In this document: positions 1 through 8,670 of the stretch, piece by piece
How positions within the stretch are numbered: the first letter of the stretch is position 1
Layout: each line of letters begins with the position of its first letter
Source of the DNA: Ekhidna lutea
Lineage (GTDB): Bacteria; Bacteroidota; Bacteroidia; Cytophagales; Cyclobacteriaceae
DNA length: 64,000 bases
NCBI RefSeq assembly: GCF_900188325.1
Contig: NZ_FZPD01000001.1
Span: 124,001 to 188,000, forward strand
Direction of reading: 5' to 3'
Made by a program: the position numbers and the translations under genes
The notes under the pieces: model-generated
The model's database searches: none
Told to the model about the DNA's origin: nothing
Seen by the model: only the letters and a program-made list of their open reading frames with translations

Positions 1-12
1 ATCCAATCAGAA

Positions 13-717
13 ATGAAGAAGTTGTTTTCAACCTTAAAAGAAAAATGGGCCGAGTATTTCCTTGAAATACTGGTGATCACCGTGGGTATTCTGGGAGCAT
101 TTCTGCTCAATAACTGGAATCAGGACAGGGTTGCTAATAATGTTCATCGGCTTACAATTGAGCGATTGATAGAGGATGTAAAAAGTGATACTTCAAGATT
201 CGCCTACCTCGATTATCGGCTGGAAGAACGGGTGCAAAAGTGTGACTCAGTCCTTTCGCTGTTTAATGAACTGGAAACGAAGGAAAAGCGATTGTCTATG
301 ATTTCCGTTCACCTGATCAATTTCTTTCTGGTTGAATCAAATTTTACAACGTACGATGAGATGTTGAATACCGGGCGCTTATATTCAATGAATGATAAAA
401 AGCTAAGATCAGATATCATCAATTATTACCGTGATGTAAAAAAGTGGAGTACTTACATAGAGCGTGACAATCAGCAGCTTCGTACAATGATGGTATCTCC
501 GGCTTACAATGATTACTGGGTGGTCCAGCAAAAAATCTGGGCAAAGACGGAGATTGATGAATCGAAATACCCCTGGCTACAGCAATCTCATTCGAATGAA
601 GTTCGTGACGTTGAAGCGCTCATATTAGCTGCAAGGAATTTATTTGCCGGAAATCGAAGAACCATTGGATTTTTAAAGCGGCATGCTGAATCCCTTTTGA
701 GTAAACTGGAACCCTAA
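13..717 (+). CDS. DUF6090-like single-pass membrane protein
   Basis: The 234-residue protein has a short basic N-terminus, one transmembrane helix at about residues 13-33 ending in 'LLNNWNQ', and a long helical extracytoplasmic part. This layout (helix, then NNWN, then a charged helical region) is the hallmark of the Bacteroidota family DUF6090, whose function is unknown. The start lies 12 bases inside the window and the frame stays open upstream, but a lysine-rich start directly before the helix fits the family. It converges with the DUF2911 gene, with 8 bases between the stops. Family assignment is by recognition; no function is proposed. Confidence 0.75.
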   Translation: MKKLFSTLKEKWAEYFLEILVITVGILGAFLLNNWNQDRVANNVHRLTIERLIEDVKSDTSRFAYLDYRLEERVQKCDSVLSLFNELETKEKRLSMISVHLINFFLVESNFTTYDEMLNTGRLYSMNDKKLRSDIINYYRDVKKWSTYIERDNQQLRTMMVSPAYNDYWVVQQKIWAKTEIDESKYPWLQQSHSNEVRDVEALILAARNLFAGNRRTIGFLKRHAESLLSKLEP

Positions 718-725
718 CACCACAT

Positions 726-1823
726 TCAATTTCGTTCGAACACTAGTTTGTTTTGCAAGTAAAGGTATCTAGCATAGTTTTCCCACCTACTTTTTTGCTC
801 AATAGTCATATCCAAAGCCTTCTTAAAATGTTCTGTCGCCTTCTGTTGATTCTTTTCTTTCAGGTAATACTCCCCAAAAGCAAAATGTGTTTGAAAATTG
901 TCAGGGTGGGTTTTAACACCTTGTTTTAGAATATCTAATGCCTCTTTTTTCTCTCCTTCAACCGCATACTTTCTCAAAGCATAATAGTAGATATTAAACC
1001 CACTTGCAGTTGTCCAGGCTTTCTCTTTGAGATCTTTCGCTTGATCTTTCTTGCCTTGAGATTCCAGTATCTCCGCTTTAAGTATTTGGTAGGCAAAGTT
1101 GTAATGTTGACGATAATATTCATTTGACATGGTGTCAAAAGCAAGTCGCGATTTTTCTAAATAATCCAATGCAAGTTCTTTTTGATTGGGATTGCCTTCT
1201 AATGTTCTAACTGCCAGCTCCTGATAATCATTGGCATCTTTTTGCTCTTTACTTTCAATGTCTGAAATGATGTTGCTGAAGGCATCTGTTTGAATATTAA
1301 ATGTAACAGCAGTTTCTTCCCACCTGAGTTGCACATCTACCGATTCTGTTTTTGGATTGATAAACTCATAGCTCAGCCACTCTTGAAAGGGCATGGTTTT
1401 AGTTTTAACTGGAACACGAATGATGTCATTTGCTTTGTCATAGTTGAACGCTCCCCAACTCTTTCCCGAGGAAAAAATCAAAGTCCAGTCCTTTTCCGAT
1501 ACCAAAACAAGAAACCCATACGAGCCAGAATCCAGCTTCTGACCTTCAACCTCTACGGGGTGACTAAATTCAATGGTGGTTCGTTGATTGGATCCTGCTC
1601 TCCACGGGTATTCCTTTCCATCAACCACAAAATCGAAGGGTACTATGCCACCAAATATCTTTCTCCCATTGACTGATGGGCTGTGATATTTGATGGTGAT
1701 ATCGCACTTGCCAATGTTTGCTGTGGTAGTTCTGGATTGACTGACTAAGGTTTTTCCGCCAACATCCTGAGAGAATCCAATAGCTGCTAATAAATAAAGA
1801 GATAAGAAGATTGAGCCTTTCAT
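726..1823 (-). CDS. Secreted DUF2911 protein with C-terminal TPR repeats
   Basis: The N-terminus is a signal peptide (hydrophobic residues 4-18). Residues about 25-170 match DUF2911, including the typical 'EYPWRAGSNQRT' stretch and a following 'WSYxF-like' region of beta structure. Residues about 205-350 are tandem helical repeats of TPR type, for example around 'DYLEKSRLAFD' and 'HFKKALDM'. The DUF2911 plus TPR fusion is common in Bacteroidota periplasmic proteins. The molecular role is unknown; the TPR part suggests protein binding. It is a single transcription unit, convergent with the DUF6090 gene and separated by about 95 bases from the next minus-strand gene upstream. Confidence 0.85.
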   Translation of the reverse strand: MKGSIFLSLYLLAAIGFSQDVGGKTLVSQSRTTTANIGKCDITIKYHSPSVNGRKIFGGIVPFDFVVDGKEYPWRAGSNQRTTIEFSHPVEVEGQKLDSGSYGFLVLVSEKDWTLIFSSGKSWGAFNYDKANDIIRVPVKTKTMPFQEWLSYEFINPKTESVDVQLRWEETAVTFNIQTDAFSNIISDIESKEQKDANDYQELAVRTLEGNPNQKELALDYLEKSRLAFDTMSNEYYRQHYNFAYQILKAEILESQGKKDQAKDLKEKAWTTASGFNIYYYALRKYAVEGEKKEALDILKQGVKTHPDNFQTHFAFGEYYLKEKNQQKATEHFKKALDMTIEQKSRWENYARYLYLQNKLVFERN

Positions 1824-1918
1824 AATCCTAATTTTTGCTCAATGGTACACAAGCGTTTAGACAAGTTAAAGGCTATCTGTAAAACAAGATCGTTCAATCT
1901 TGTTCATAAATTTTCTGA

Positions 1919-3142
1919 CTACTGTAACAGTACCAATTCACTGTTGTGATCCTTCAGTTTGAAATCTAATACTTCACCCAGGCCTTTGAATTTAATGCGC
2001 GTACCTACCAGTTTCCCCATGGATTCCTTGTATGCTTCCGTATAGACTATTTTTCCACCAATAAGGATGGATACTTGCTTTTTTTCTACCTGAATACTCA
2101 ATTCAACAGGGTCAGTAAAATCTGCACTAAGAGGAGACAGGTCGTGCTCCTTGCCACGCAGATAAGTGTCATTGAGCATCAGATTATTATCAGAACTACA
2201 CCCAATCTTTGAAAACGGGATAATCATGGCACCTGTGGATCCAATGAAATAGATACTCATGGCCTGGCATACTGCCCATCTATCATCAAATACATTTTTA
2301 ACCGTTGCAGAAAAGGAGAAGTTGTCCCCTGAAACACGACCCAGGTCATCGATAAAATGAAAGGAAGAGACAACCGGCTTTTCAAGCCCTATTACTTCCT
2401 TTTTGATCTCTTCCGGAAAAGAAAGTGCAGTGCCGTCAATTTCCGGCTCAAAATATTTTGGTGTTGGAGCGTATTCAATCAGTCCCAGCCAGCCTTCACT
2501 TTTCAGGAAAAGGTCATGTGCCTGGGCTTCCTTCCCATCCACCATAAGCTTCGCTCTGAAGTATCCAGGGAAATAGTATATCCCAGTCGCCTGGGTTTGA
2601 TCTTTTTGTACAGCAATGGTTTTGGTAGGATCCCAATATTGTTGAATATGCAAACTATCTGTCCTCAGGTCAGAGGGGATATTGAAATCAAATACCACGG
2701 AATTTGGATACTCCTTGCTCAAGACTTTACTTGAAAACGAAAACTCAGAGGCATTGATAACAACCTCTGGACGCTTATTGCCGACAAGGCTTATGGAGAT
2801 AATGGCCAGAATGAACCCAATGGTCACATAGATCGATTTTCTTGGGGTCTTTTCCTTTTTTCTTTTAATTGGGTCGGCCATTTTAAAAGCACGCCAGTTC
2901 TCCTTGCCCACAAACTGAGACAGTGCATCAAGCGTTGTGATGCTCGGAGCTCCATCGTGATTCACGACACCAAAAAAACGCTTTAGTGTCGCCACGCTGA
3001 GCATCACTCGTGTTGACTCAAAAACTTTCTCAGAAAGCTCATCAAACATTTTACTATGCCAGCCGCTCACAGCTCCCCAGTTGAGGATCTCCTCAACCTC
3101 ATGCCTTAATCGGGCGATATACTTTTCTGAGTTATCTGACAT
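1919..3142 (-). CDS. Membrane-anchored HTH-like protein with extracytoplasmic beta domains (paralogue of 53817-55091)
   Basis: A cytoplasmic domain of about 95 residues contains 'LSVATLKRFFG' followed by 'TTLDALSQFVGKENWRAF', which reads as a helix-turn-helix-like unit frequent in Bacteroidota. A basic stretch and one transmembrane helix (about residues 103-120) follow, then roughly 285 extracytoplasmic residues in two beta-rich domains, the second resembling a lectin/LamG sandwich ('SGDNFSFSATVK' to the end). The same order occurs in the minus-strand gene at 53817-55091, so they are paralogues. The inferred role is a transmembrane one-component regulator that senses an envelope ligand; DNA binding is not proven. 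The divergent neighbour starts 108 bases away and encodes a secreted lectin-fold protein that could be its target. Confidence 0.6.
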   Translation of the reverse strand: MSDNSEKYIARLRHEVEEILNWGAVSGWHSKMFDELSEKVFESTRVMLSVATLKRFFGVVNHDGAPSITTLDALSQFVGKENWRAFKMADPIKRKKEKTPRKSIYVTIGFILAIISISLVGNKRPEVVINASEFSFSSKVLSKEYPNSVVFDFNIPSDLRTDSLHIQQYWDPTKTIAVQKDQTQATGIYYFPGYFRAKLMVDGKEAQAHDLFLKSEGWLGLIEYAPTPKYFEPEIDGTALSFPEEIKKEVIGLEKPVVSSFHFIDDLGRVSGDNFSFSATVKNVFDDRWAVCQAMSIYFIGSTGAMIIPFSKIGCSSDNNLMLNDTYLRGKEHDLSPLSADFTDPVELSIQVEKKQVSILIGGKIVYTEAYKESMGKLVGTRIKFKGLGEVLDFKLKDHNSELVLLQ

Positions 3143-3250
3143 CTTCCAAAAGTGTTAAACATCCATGAGCTGAACAACCATGAATCACATTGAATCAACT
3201 TGTCTACAGATCCCATTACTTAACCTTTAAACCATTCGTAAGGTTGTGGT

Positions 3251-4357
3251 ATGAAAACACAATTAAAACTCACAATAGTACTTCTCCTTTTAAGTATAGG
3301 ATCAAAAGGACAAATTATTCCAATTGATACGAACAATTGGGAAATTCAAGCGCGTGCCTATGTTCTTGAAAAACATCTGGGATCAGATGCAATATATCTT
3401 CAAGCTGGCTCTATGACTCTTAAGGATAAAGCGTTTAAAAATGGCATCATTGAATTTGACATCCATCTGAAAGAAGAACAGGCCTTCCCCGGGGTATACT
3501 TCCGGGCTAATAACGAGACTGGAGATTCTGAGCAATTCTATGTTCGACCGCACCAATCCGGAAATCCGGATGCGAATCAGGCAGCACCGACAACCAAAAA
3601 CATTTCACCATGGCAACTGTATTTTGGCCCCCGATATTCGTTTGCTTACAAATACAATTATGAAACATGGACTCACATAAAGATTTTAGTGAATGAAGAT
3701 AAGGCCCAGGTATATCTGGATAATAGTGACAAACCAAACCTCTCCTGGGATCTATTTCATAAACCAGAATCCGGCAAGATCATCATAAGAGGGGGTAACT
3801 CGTCTGGCTTTCATATCGCTAACATCAAAGTCTCATTCGACGCTCCTGATCTTGTTGGTTTTAGACCAATTGAAAGGGAAGCTATTCCCAATTTGATCCA
3901 GGAGTGGGAAGTCTCAGACATGTTTGAGGAAAAGCTTCTTGAAAACCCAAACAATATCGAAGAGGCCCTGGCGAACAGGAAGTGGCAAGGGAAAATAAAA
4001 GCAGAAGAAGGGACTGCCGCTAATATTTCCAGAATCCAAAATTTATATAATGGCGAGCCTGGCAATACCGTTTTTGCAAAAATCTCCATTACCTCAGAAA
4101 AAGATCAAATGAAATTGTTTGAGTTTGGTTACAGCGACCGGGTTATAGCCATTCTAAACGGGAAACCCATCTATTGGGGAAACAATAAATGGCGAAGCAG
4201 AGACTACCGATACCTCGGGACCGTAGGGTTATTTGATGGGATCTATCTGGATCTAAAAAAAGGCAAAAATGAGCTTTTAATGGCTGTATCAGAAGATTTC
4301 GGGGGTTGGTTGATCACGGGAAGGTTTAAAGATAATAGTGGAGTGAGTGTAAAATAG
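3251..4357 (+). CDS. Secreted protein with lectin-like (DUF1080/LamG-type) N-terminal domain
   Basis: A clear signal peptide (about residues 1-20, ending SKGQ) precedes a beta-sandwich of the concanavalin A-like type over about residues 22-195. Features are 'GIIEFDIHL', 'PGVYFRANN', 'WTHIKILV' and 'AQVYLDN', the order typical of DUF1080 and LamG domains that bind or cleave glycans. Residues about 210-368 form a second beta-rich region of unknown family. No catalytic residues can be assigned. The gene is divergent from the membrane HTH-like gene, which may control it. It ends just before a hairpin shared with the convergent mnmD gene. Function unknown; carbohydrate binding is a family-based inference. 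Confidence 0.65.
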   Translation: MKTQLKLTIVLLLLSIGSKGQIIPIDTNNWEIQARAYVLEKHLGSDAIYLQAGSMTLKDKAFKNGIIEFDIHLKEEQAFPGVYFRANNETGDSEQFYVRPHQSGNPDANQAAPTTKNISPWQLYFGPRYSFAYKYNYETWTHIKILVNEDKAQVYLDNSDKPNLSWDLFHKPESGKIIIRGGNSSGFHIANIKVSFDAPDLVGFRPIEREAIPNLIQEWEVSDMFEEKLLENPNNIEEALANRKWQGKIKAEEGTAANISRIQNLYNGEPGNTVFAKISITSEKDQMKLFEFGYSDRVIAILNGKPIYWGNNKWRSRDYRYLGTVGLFDGIYLDLKKGKNELLMAVSEDFGGWLITGRFKDNSGVSVK

Positions 4358-4365
4358 GTTTCCTG

Positions 4366-4391
4366 GTAAGCCGGTCTTCTGATCGGCTTAC
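4366..4391. terminator. Bidirectional hairpin terminator
   Basis: An 8-bp stem (GTAAGCCG paired with CGGCTTAC) with a short loop is followed on the plus strand by TATTTTATT. It sits between the convergent secreted lectin-like gene and mnmD, and its last base is the first base of the mnmD stop codon. Confidence 0.7.
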
Positions 4392-5050
4392 TATTTTATT
4401 CCCCTCACCATCTCCTTCTTACCCATGGCACCATGAAGCGTTTCAACCTTAAATCCAGCTTCTACGAGGTTGCGTTTGAATTGTCCCTGAGCGCAGTAGG
4501 TGGTGAGTACTCCTCCTTTTTCAAGCAGTGAGTAACATTTCTTGAGATTTTCCAGTGACCAGACTTCCGGTTGTTTGCTGGGTGCAAATGCGTCGAAGTA
4601 AATGATGTGAAATGAGTTTGAAGTGATGAAGTCTTCGAGCTTTGATGTTGTTTTTTGTAGGATGAAATTGGAAGAAATCCTTGATTCTTTCTCCCAATCA
4701 GATTCGTGAATTTTCAAAAGCAATCCCCTTTCCTCTTCGGATTGGAAGAAATTAAGGTTTTGATAAATCTCTTTCTCAATTGGGAAGGGTTCCAAAGAAG
4801 TGAAATGAATCTTTTGGTTATGTTGATTTGCAAATTGAGTTGTTAGAAAGGCATTCAGTCCGGTTCCCAGTCCAATCTCCAGAATTTTGATTTCCTCGGC
4901 TTGATTTCCGGATAACCAATGCTCCAACCCTTCACGTATAAACACATGCATGGATTCTCCCCTAGCTCCTCTCGTTGAATGGTAGGTCTCGTTTAGCTCC
5001 TCATCAAACAGGCTGTGAGAACCATCTTCGGTAGTGATGATCTTGATCAT
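4391..5050 (-). CDS. mnmD: tRNA U34 5-methylaminomethyl-2-thiouridine methyltransferase MnmD
   Basis: This is a stand-alone MnmD (219 residues), equivalent to the N-terminal half of enterobacterial MnmC. It uses S-adenosylmethionine to methylate the aminomethyl group on wobble uridine 34 of certain tRNAs. The SAM-binding motif 'LEIGLGTGLNAFLT' is at about residues 61-74, 'YFDAFAPSKQPEVW' is the family motif near residue 150, and the C-terminus 'HGAMGKKEMVRGIK' is typical. The N-terminal 'TEDGSHSLFDEELNETYHS' segment is also characteristic. No FAD oxidase domain (MnmC1) is attached. It is monocistronic and divergent from a DinB gene with a 25-base gap. Confidence 0.93.
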   Translation of the reverse strand: MIKIITTEDGSHSLFDEELNETYHSTRGARGESMHVFIREGLEHWLSGNQAEEIKILEIGLGTGLNAFLTTQFANQHNQKIHFTSLEPFPIEKEIYQNLNFFQSEEERGLLLKIHESDWEKESRISSNFILQKTTSKLEDFITSNSFHIIYFDAFAPSKQPEVWSLENLKKCYSLLEKGGVLTTYCAQGQFKRNLVEAGFKVETLHGAMGKKEMVRGIK

Positions 5051-5075
5051 GTGCTATCTTAATACTTAAAATAAT

Positions 5076-5576
5076 GTGATGGAAATATACGATGGTCAAT
5101 CCTTTGTCAAATACCTGGACAAAGTAAAAGCAAGAACGGCAAGATTGTTTGACTTTATCCCTGAAGATAAAATTGAGTGGACCTATCAGGATGGAAAATT
5201 TACCATTGGTGACCAGATAAGGCATCTGGCAGCAATTGAACGCTTCATGTATGTAGAGAATGTACAATTGAAACCTTCAAAATACCAGGGATGTGGTATT
5301 GAATTGGCTGAGGGTAAAGAGGCCGTAGTACAATTCTATCTTCAAAAGCAAAAGAAATCAAAAGCGGTTTTTGAGCGTCTGACTCATGAAGACATGGAAA
5401 GGAAATGCGAAACACCAGGAGGCGTTGAAATCACCGTTTGGAAATGGTTGCGCGCATTAATTGAGCATGAAGTTCATCATCGGGGACAGCTTTATATGTA
5501 TTTAGCCATGTTAGGCATAAAAACGCCTCCACTCTATGGATTGACATCTGAGGAGGTTATTTCAAAGTCGGTGTAA
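5076..5576 (+). CDS. DinB-family putative metal-dependent protein
   Basis: The 166-residue protein has the four-helix DinB/YfiT layout, with conserved histidines in 'IGDQIRHLAAIERF' and in 'IEHEVHHRGQLYMYLAMLG', the usual metal-binding triad. The family includes bacillithiol and mycothiol S-transferases and many proteins of unknown substrate, so the reaction is left open. There is no signal peptide, so it is cytoplasmic. It is transcribed alone and is convergent with ispF. A second, secreted DinB protein lies at 19369-19989. Confidence 0.85.
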   Translation: MMEIYDGQSFVKYLDKVKARTARLFDFIPEDKIEWTYQDGKFTIGDQIRHLAAIERFMYVENVQLKPSKYQGCGIELAEGKEAVVQFYLQKQKKSKAVFERLTHEDMERKCETPGGVEITVWKWLRALIEHEVHHRGQLYMYLAMLGIKTPPLYGLTSEEVISKSV

Positions 5577-5595
5577 GTGGCAGATTAATACCTTA

Positions 5596-6117
5596 TTATA
5601 AGCCTTGATACGTTGGTGCGCCTTTCCCATCGGGTTCCTTATAAATCAATACAGTCGCATGTGCTGCTACGCCTTCTTCTTTTCCAACAAACCCGAGCTT
5701 TTCTGTCGTTGTGGCTTTAATGGAGATATCTTCCTCATCTATTCCCATAACTTCTGCCAGGACCTTCTTCATCTCCGGAATATGAGGATTGAGTTTCGGC
5801 ATTTCCAGGCATACGGTTGAATCAATGTTCCCTACTTTATAATCTTTCTCACCGATGATTTTGATGACATCCTTTAGCAAGATTTTGCTATCGATTCCTT
5901 TGTATTTGGGATCCTTATCTGAAAAATGAAAACCGATATCCCGCATGTTTGCCGCTCCCAACAAGGCATCACAAATCACGTGAATCAATACATCCGCATC
6001 TGAATGTCCATACGCTCCATGCGTATGGGGTACTTTGATCCCTCCGATCCAAAAATCCACGCCTTCTGCCAGGGCGTGTACATCGTATCCGTATCCGACG
6101 CGTATGTTGGGTTTCAT
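5596..6117 (-). CDS. ispF: 2-C-methyl-D-erythritol 2,4-cyclodiphosphate synthase
   Basis: IspF catalyses the fifth step of the MEP isoprenoid pathway, forming the cyclic diphosphate with loss of CMP. The start 'MKPNIRVGYGYDVHAL' at 6117 gives 173 residues, somewhat longer than the usual 155-160. Metal ligands Asp12, His14 and His46 are in place, 'GHSDADVLIHVICDALLGA' is the signature, and 'ATTTEKLGFVGKEEGVAA' near the C-terminus is also diagnostic. An upstream in-frame ATG at 6171 exists, but that extension translates the repeat at 6143-6172 and was rejected. The gene follows the DUF4349 lipoprotein gene on the minus strand and may be co-transcribed. Confidence 0.96.
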   Translation of the reverse strand: MKPNIRVGYGYDVHALAEGVDFWIGGIKVPHTHGAYGHSDADVLIHVICDALLGAANMRDIGFHFSDKDPKYKGIDSKILLKDVIKIIGEKDYKVGNIDSTVCLEMPKLNPHIPEMKKVLAEVMGIDEEDISIKATTTEKLGFVGKEEGVAAHATVLIYKEPDGKGAPTYQGL

Positions 6118-6142
6118 TGCATTTCTTTTTATGTAAAAATAA

Positions 6143-6172
6143 TCCCCCCTGTAGTCCCCCCAAGGGGACACA
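6143..6172. repeat. Short CCCC/GGGG intergenic repeat
   Basis: An imperfect palindrome of the form ATCCCCCCTGTAGTCCCC...AAGGGGACA lies between the DUF4349 stop codon and the ispF start. Related copies are at 47999-48028 and 51994-52020 (CCCCTRTAATCCCCTCAAGGGGAT). It is a short dispersed palindromic element; function unknown. Confidence 0.6.
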
Positions 6173-6175
6173 CAT

Positions 6176-7006
6176 TTATTTCTTACGAGCTCTAACCTTT
6201 TTCACCACCCAAACAACCCCGACAGCAAGTAAACCAAATGGCCAAAGAGCTAACACGTAAACCAGAAAAGTTAGAAATCCCTGCCAACCGGCGGTAATGG
6301 AATTAACCAAACGAGTGCCAAAACCGGGACGCTGCTCCTGATCCAGTTCGTATGGAATCAATTGGTAGAAGGACACATCAATGGTGCTGAAATTGATTTG
6401 ATGACTTAGCAACTTAAATTGTCCTTGAAGTGATTCGATCTCTGATCGCACCTGATTCAGGTTTCTTTCCACTTCCAGAATGTCGGTGATCTTATTCGCT
6501 TGTTTGAGTATCTCCAAATAACGCTCCTCTAATTTTTTCTTATTGTCAATTCGGGACTGAAGATCATAATACCTTTCTGTTACATCATCGGTATTCACCC
6601 ATCGGTTATCCAGCTTTTTATCCTTAGTAATATCAGCGATCATTGGATCAAAATTTTGCGGTGGTACCTTGATGCTCACATTGTAATTCACCCGATCGTA
6701 TCCTTTGTTTTCATTCTCCGAGCTGATATAAGCCTCATATTTTTCTAGCATATCATTCAGCCGATTGTATTCTTCTTTTGTACTTTCTACTCTGTAAGAA
6801 AGACCACCGGTTTTGATTACTTTCTTTTGAATTTCAGCTTCGTCTTGTTCTGTGTTAGCAACTTTTCTGTACGAAGCAGCGTCCGCTTCTTCAACTGCTG
6901 GCTGCATAGTCATTGGGACTTCCATTTCCGCCATGGTAGAGTTAGATCCTTCATTGCCACCACAGGCAGCCATAAGGAAGATGATGAGAATGGTGAGTGT
7001 CTTCAT
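6176..7006 (-). CDS. DUF4349-domain lipoprotein
   Basis: The start at 7006 gives 'MKTLTILIIFLMAACGG', a lipoprotein signal with Cys15 as the lipidated residue; an in-frame ATG 27 bases upstream would spoil this signal. After a low-complexity linker, residues about 60-270 form DUF4349: a beta-rich part ('YNVSIKVPPQNFDPMI'), a long coiled coil ('YYDLQSRIDNKKKLEERY' and 'ILEVERNLNQVRSEIE'), then a C-terminal transmembrane helix and a basic tail. The family is widespread and uncharacterised. A protein anchored by both a lipid and a C-terminal helix may span the periplasm, which is inference. Confidence 0.85.
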   Translation of the reverse strand: MKTLTILIIFLMAACGGNEGSNSTMAEMEVPMTMQPAVEEADAASYRKVANTEQDEAEIQKKVIKTGGLSYRVESTKEEYNRLNDMLEKYEAYISSENENKGYDRVNYNVSIKVPPQNFDPMIADITKDKKLDNRWVNTDDVTERYYDLQSRIDNKKKLEERYLEILKQANKITDILEVERNLNQVRSEIESLQGQFKLLSHQINFSTIDVSFYQLIPYELDQEQRPGFGTRLVNSITAGWQGFLTFLVYVLALWPFGLLAVGVVWVVKKVRARKK

Positions 7007-7040
7007 GATTATAAATTTAGAGTAACTAATCACAAGAATC

Positions 7041-7826
7041 TTACCAATATTTTTTTATTACATGAAGTAGTTGCGGGTGTACCACTCCTCCTGCAACAAT
7101 TTCTCTTCCAAAGATGAAATTGTTTCCTCCTTTGAAATCAGTGACTTTACCGCCAGCCTCCTGAACGAGAATAACTCCACCGGCTATATCGTATGAGTTG
7201 AGATTGTATTCAAAATAGCCTCCGTATCTCCCGCAAGCCACATACGCCATATCAGCAGCTGCACTACCCATCCTTCTCAGTCCTTGAGTGGACTCCATCA
7301 GTTGGTGTAATATGAGAAGGTATTCATCCAACCGTTCAAATTCATGATATGGAAAACCTGTGGCAAGCACCGTATCAGAAAATGATTTCGCCTTGGAGAC
7401 AGCAATCTGTTGCTTATTCAGGTATGCACCTCCATCTTTCCATGCATAAAAACATTCATCGTTGGCCACTTCATAGACAACTCCTGCAACAATCTTTTCT
7501 TCATGCATTAGGCCAATGCTGACACAGTAATTTGGAATGCCATGCACAAAGTTTGTAGTGCCATCCAGAGGGTCAATGATCCAGGTAAATTCTTTTTGCC
7601 CCTGTATGGTGGTCTCTTCCTCAGTAATAAAACCGGCTTCAGGAAGGATTTTTTCTAAACCGGAAATAATCTGTTTTTCGGATTCTGTATCTACATAGGA
7701 AACCAAATCGCTTTCTCCTTTAAACTCTACTTCATCATACGAAAACCGCTTTCGCTCCTGCCGGATAAATCCTCCGGTTTTCAATGCTACTGCTGCTACT
7801 TTTTCGGTGATGTTTTCCAGGTTCAT
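7041..7826 (-). CDS. Inositol monophosphatase family protein (SuhB-like)
   Basis: This is a Mg-dependent sugar-phosphate phosphatase of the IMPase/FBPase/CysQ fold. It carries the metal motif 'WIIDPLDGTTNFVHGIPNYC' at about residues 86-105, an upstream EEET acid cluster, and 'SYDIAGGVILVQEAGG' near residue 212. The last usually reads WDxAAG; here a tyrosine replaces the tryptophan. The 261-residue length is normal. Substrate (inositol phosphate, or another sugar phosphate) cannot be told from sequence. The start overlaps the rsmI stop by four bases (ATGA), indicating translational coupling in one operon. Confidence 0.92.
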   Translation of the reverse strand: MNLENITEKVAAVALKTGGFIRQERKRFSYDEVEFKGESDLVSYVDTESEKQIISGLEKILPEAGFITEEETTIQGQKEFTWIIDPLDGTTNFVHGIPNYCVSIGLMHEEKIVAGVVYEVANDECFYAWKDGGAYLNKQQIAVSKAKSFSDTVLATGFPYHEFERLDEYLLILHQLMESTQGLRRMGSAAADMAYVACGRYGGYFEYNLNSYDIAGGVILVQEAGGKVTDFKGGNNFIFGREIVAGGVVHPQLLHVIKKYW

Positions 7827-8503
7827 TTGGCTCCTTCTAATACAATGACAAATTCTCCTTTGATGCTTTTCGCGCTGAAATAGGTCAGCACATCATCTAT
7901 CGGGCCTGTCACCGTCTCTTCGAACTTCTTTGTTAACTCTCTGGAAACTGAAACGTTGCGCTCCCCCAAGATTTCTTTGAATTGTTGCAATGTTTTTAGG
8001 AGTCGATGCGGAGACTCGTAATAAACCACCGTACGTGTTTCCTCTTTTATGGATTCAATTCGAGTTTGTCGGCCTTTTTTGTGAGGCAAAAATCCTTCGA
8101 AGACAAAACGGTCGCATGGAAATCCGGACTTAACCAATGCTGGAATAAATGCCGTAGCTCCGGGCAATGAATCAACAGGGATCTCATTTGCGAGTGCTTC
8201 CCGTACCAACAAAAATCCCGGATCTGAAATCCCAGGTGTCCCGGCATCCGATATCTGAGCAATCGACTTGCCTTCTTTCAGCTTTGCGATAGCTTCCTCC
8301 ACTTTCTTATGTTCATTGTGGGCGTGGAAACTTTGCGCTGGTGTGCCTATCTCATAATGCTTGAGTAAAACTCCTGATGTTCTGGTATCTTCAGCCAGAA
8401 TGAGATCTACATTTTTCAATACCTCCACTGCTCGGTAGGTCATATCGGCAAGGTTGCCAATAGGAGTTGGGACGAGGTATAGTTTGCCGGGCTCAATGGT
8501 CAT
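7823..8503 (-). CDS. rsmI: 16S rRNA (cytidine1402-2'-O)-methyltransferase
   Basis: RsmI methylates the ribose of C1402 in the decoding centre of 16S rRNA. The protein has the tetrapyrrole-methylase fold with the diagnostic 'YLVPTPIGNLADMTYRA' start, 'AEDTRTSGVLLKHY' and 'ISDAGTPGISDPGFLLV', the SAM-binding segment. At 226 residues it is the short Bacteroidota form that lacks the C-terminal extra domain of proteobacterial RsmI. It is the first gene of a two-gene operon with the IMPase-family gene, overlapping it by four bases. Confidence 0.95.
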   Translation of the reverse strand: MTIEPGKLYLVPTPIGNLADMTYRAVEVLKNVDLILAEDTRTSGVLLKHYEIGTPAQSFHAHNEHKKVEEAIAKLKEGKSIAQISDAGTPGISDPGFLLVREALANEIPVDSLPGATAFIPALVKSGFPCDRFVFEGFLPHKKGRQTRIESIKEETRTVVYYESPHRLLKTLQQFKEILGERNVSVSRELTKKFEETVTGPIDDVLTYFSAKSIKGEFVIVLEGAK

Positions 8504-8574
8504 AGGGCTAAGTTAGATTTTTAACCACAAAGGACACAGAGATTGATCACAGACAGCATATTCAATTTTATTTT

Positions 8575-8655
8575 TCATTTCGAACGCAGTGAGAAATCTT
8601 TACCTCACACATTGACAATGAGATTTCTCGTCGTTGCACTTCCCTCGAAATGACA
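8575..8655. repeat. Palindromic intergenic repeat, TTTCGAA/GAGAAATCT family
   Basis: The outer arms CATTTCGA and TCGAAATG and the inner arms GAGAAATCT and AGATTTCTC make a nested palindrome of about 80 bases between rsmI and the pterin dehydratase gene. It shares GAGATTTCTC and TTCGAAATGAC blocks with the repeat at 43774-44000. A stretch reading AACCACAAAGGACACAGAG just upstream (8523-8541) may be part of another dispersed element. Confidence 0.7.
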
Positions 8656-8670
8656 TCAAATTATAATTGT

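Noticed and set aside
6118-6171. N-terminal extension of ispF from an upstream ATG
   Set aside because: The 18 added residues translate the CCCC/GGGG repeat and have no counterpart in IspF; the family start is at 6117.
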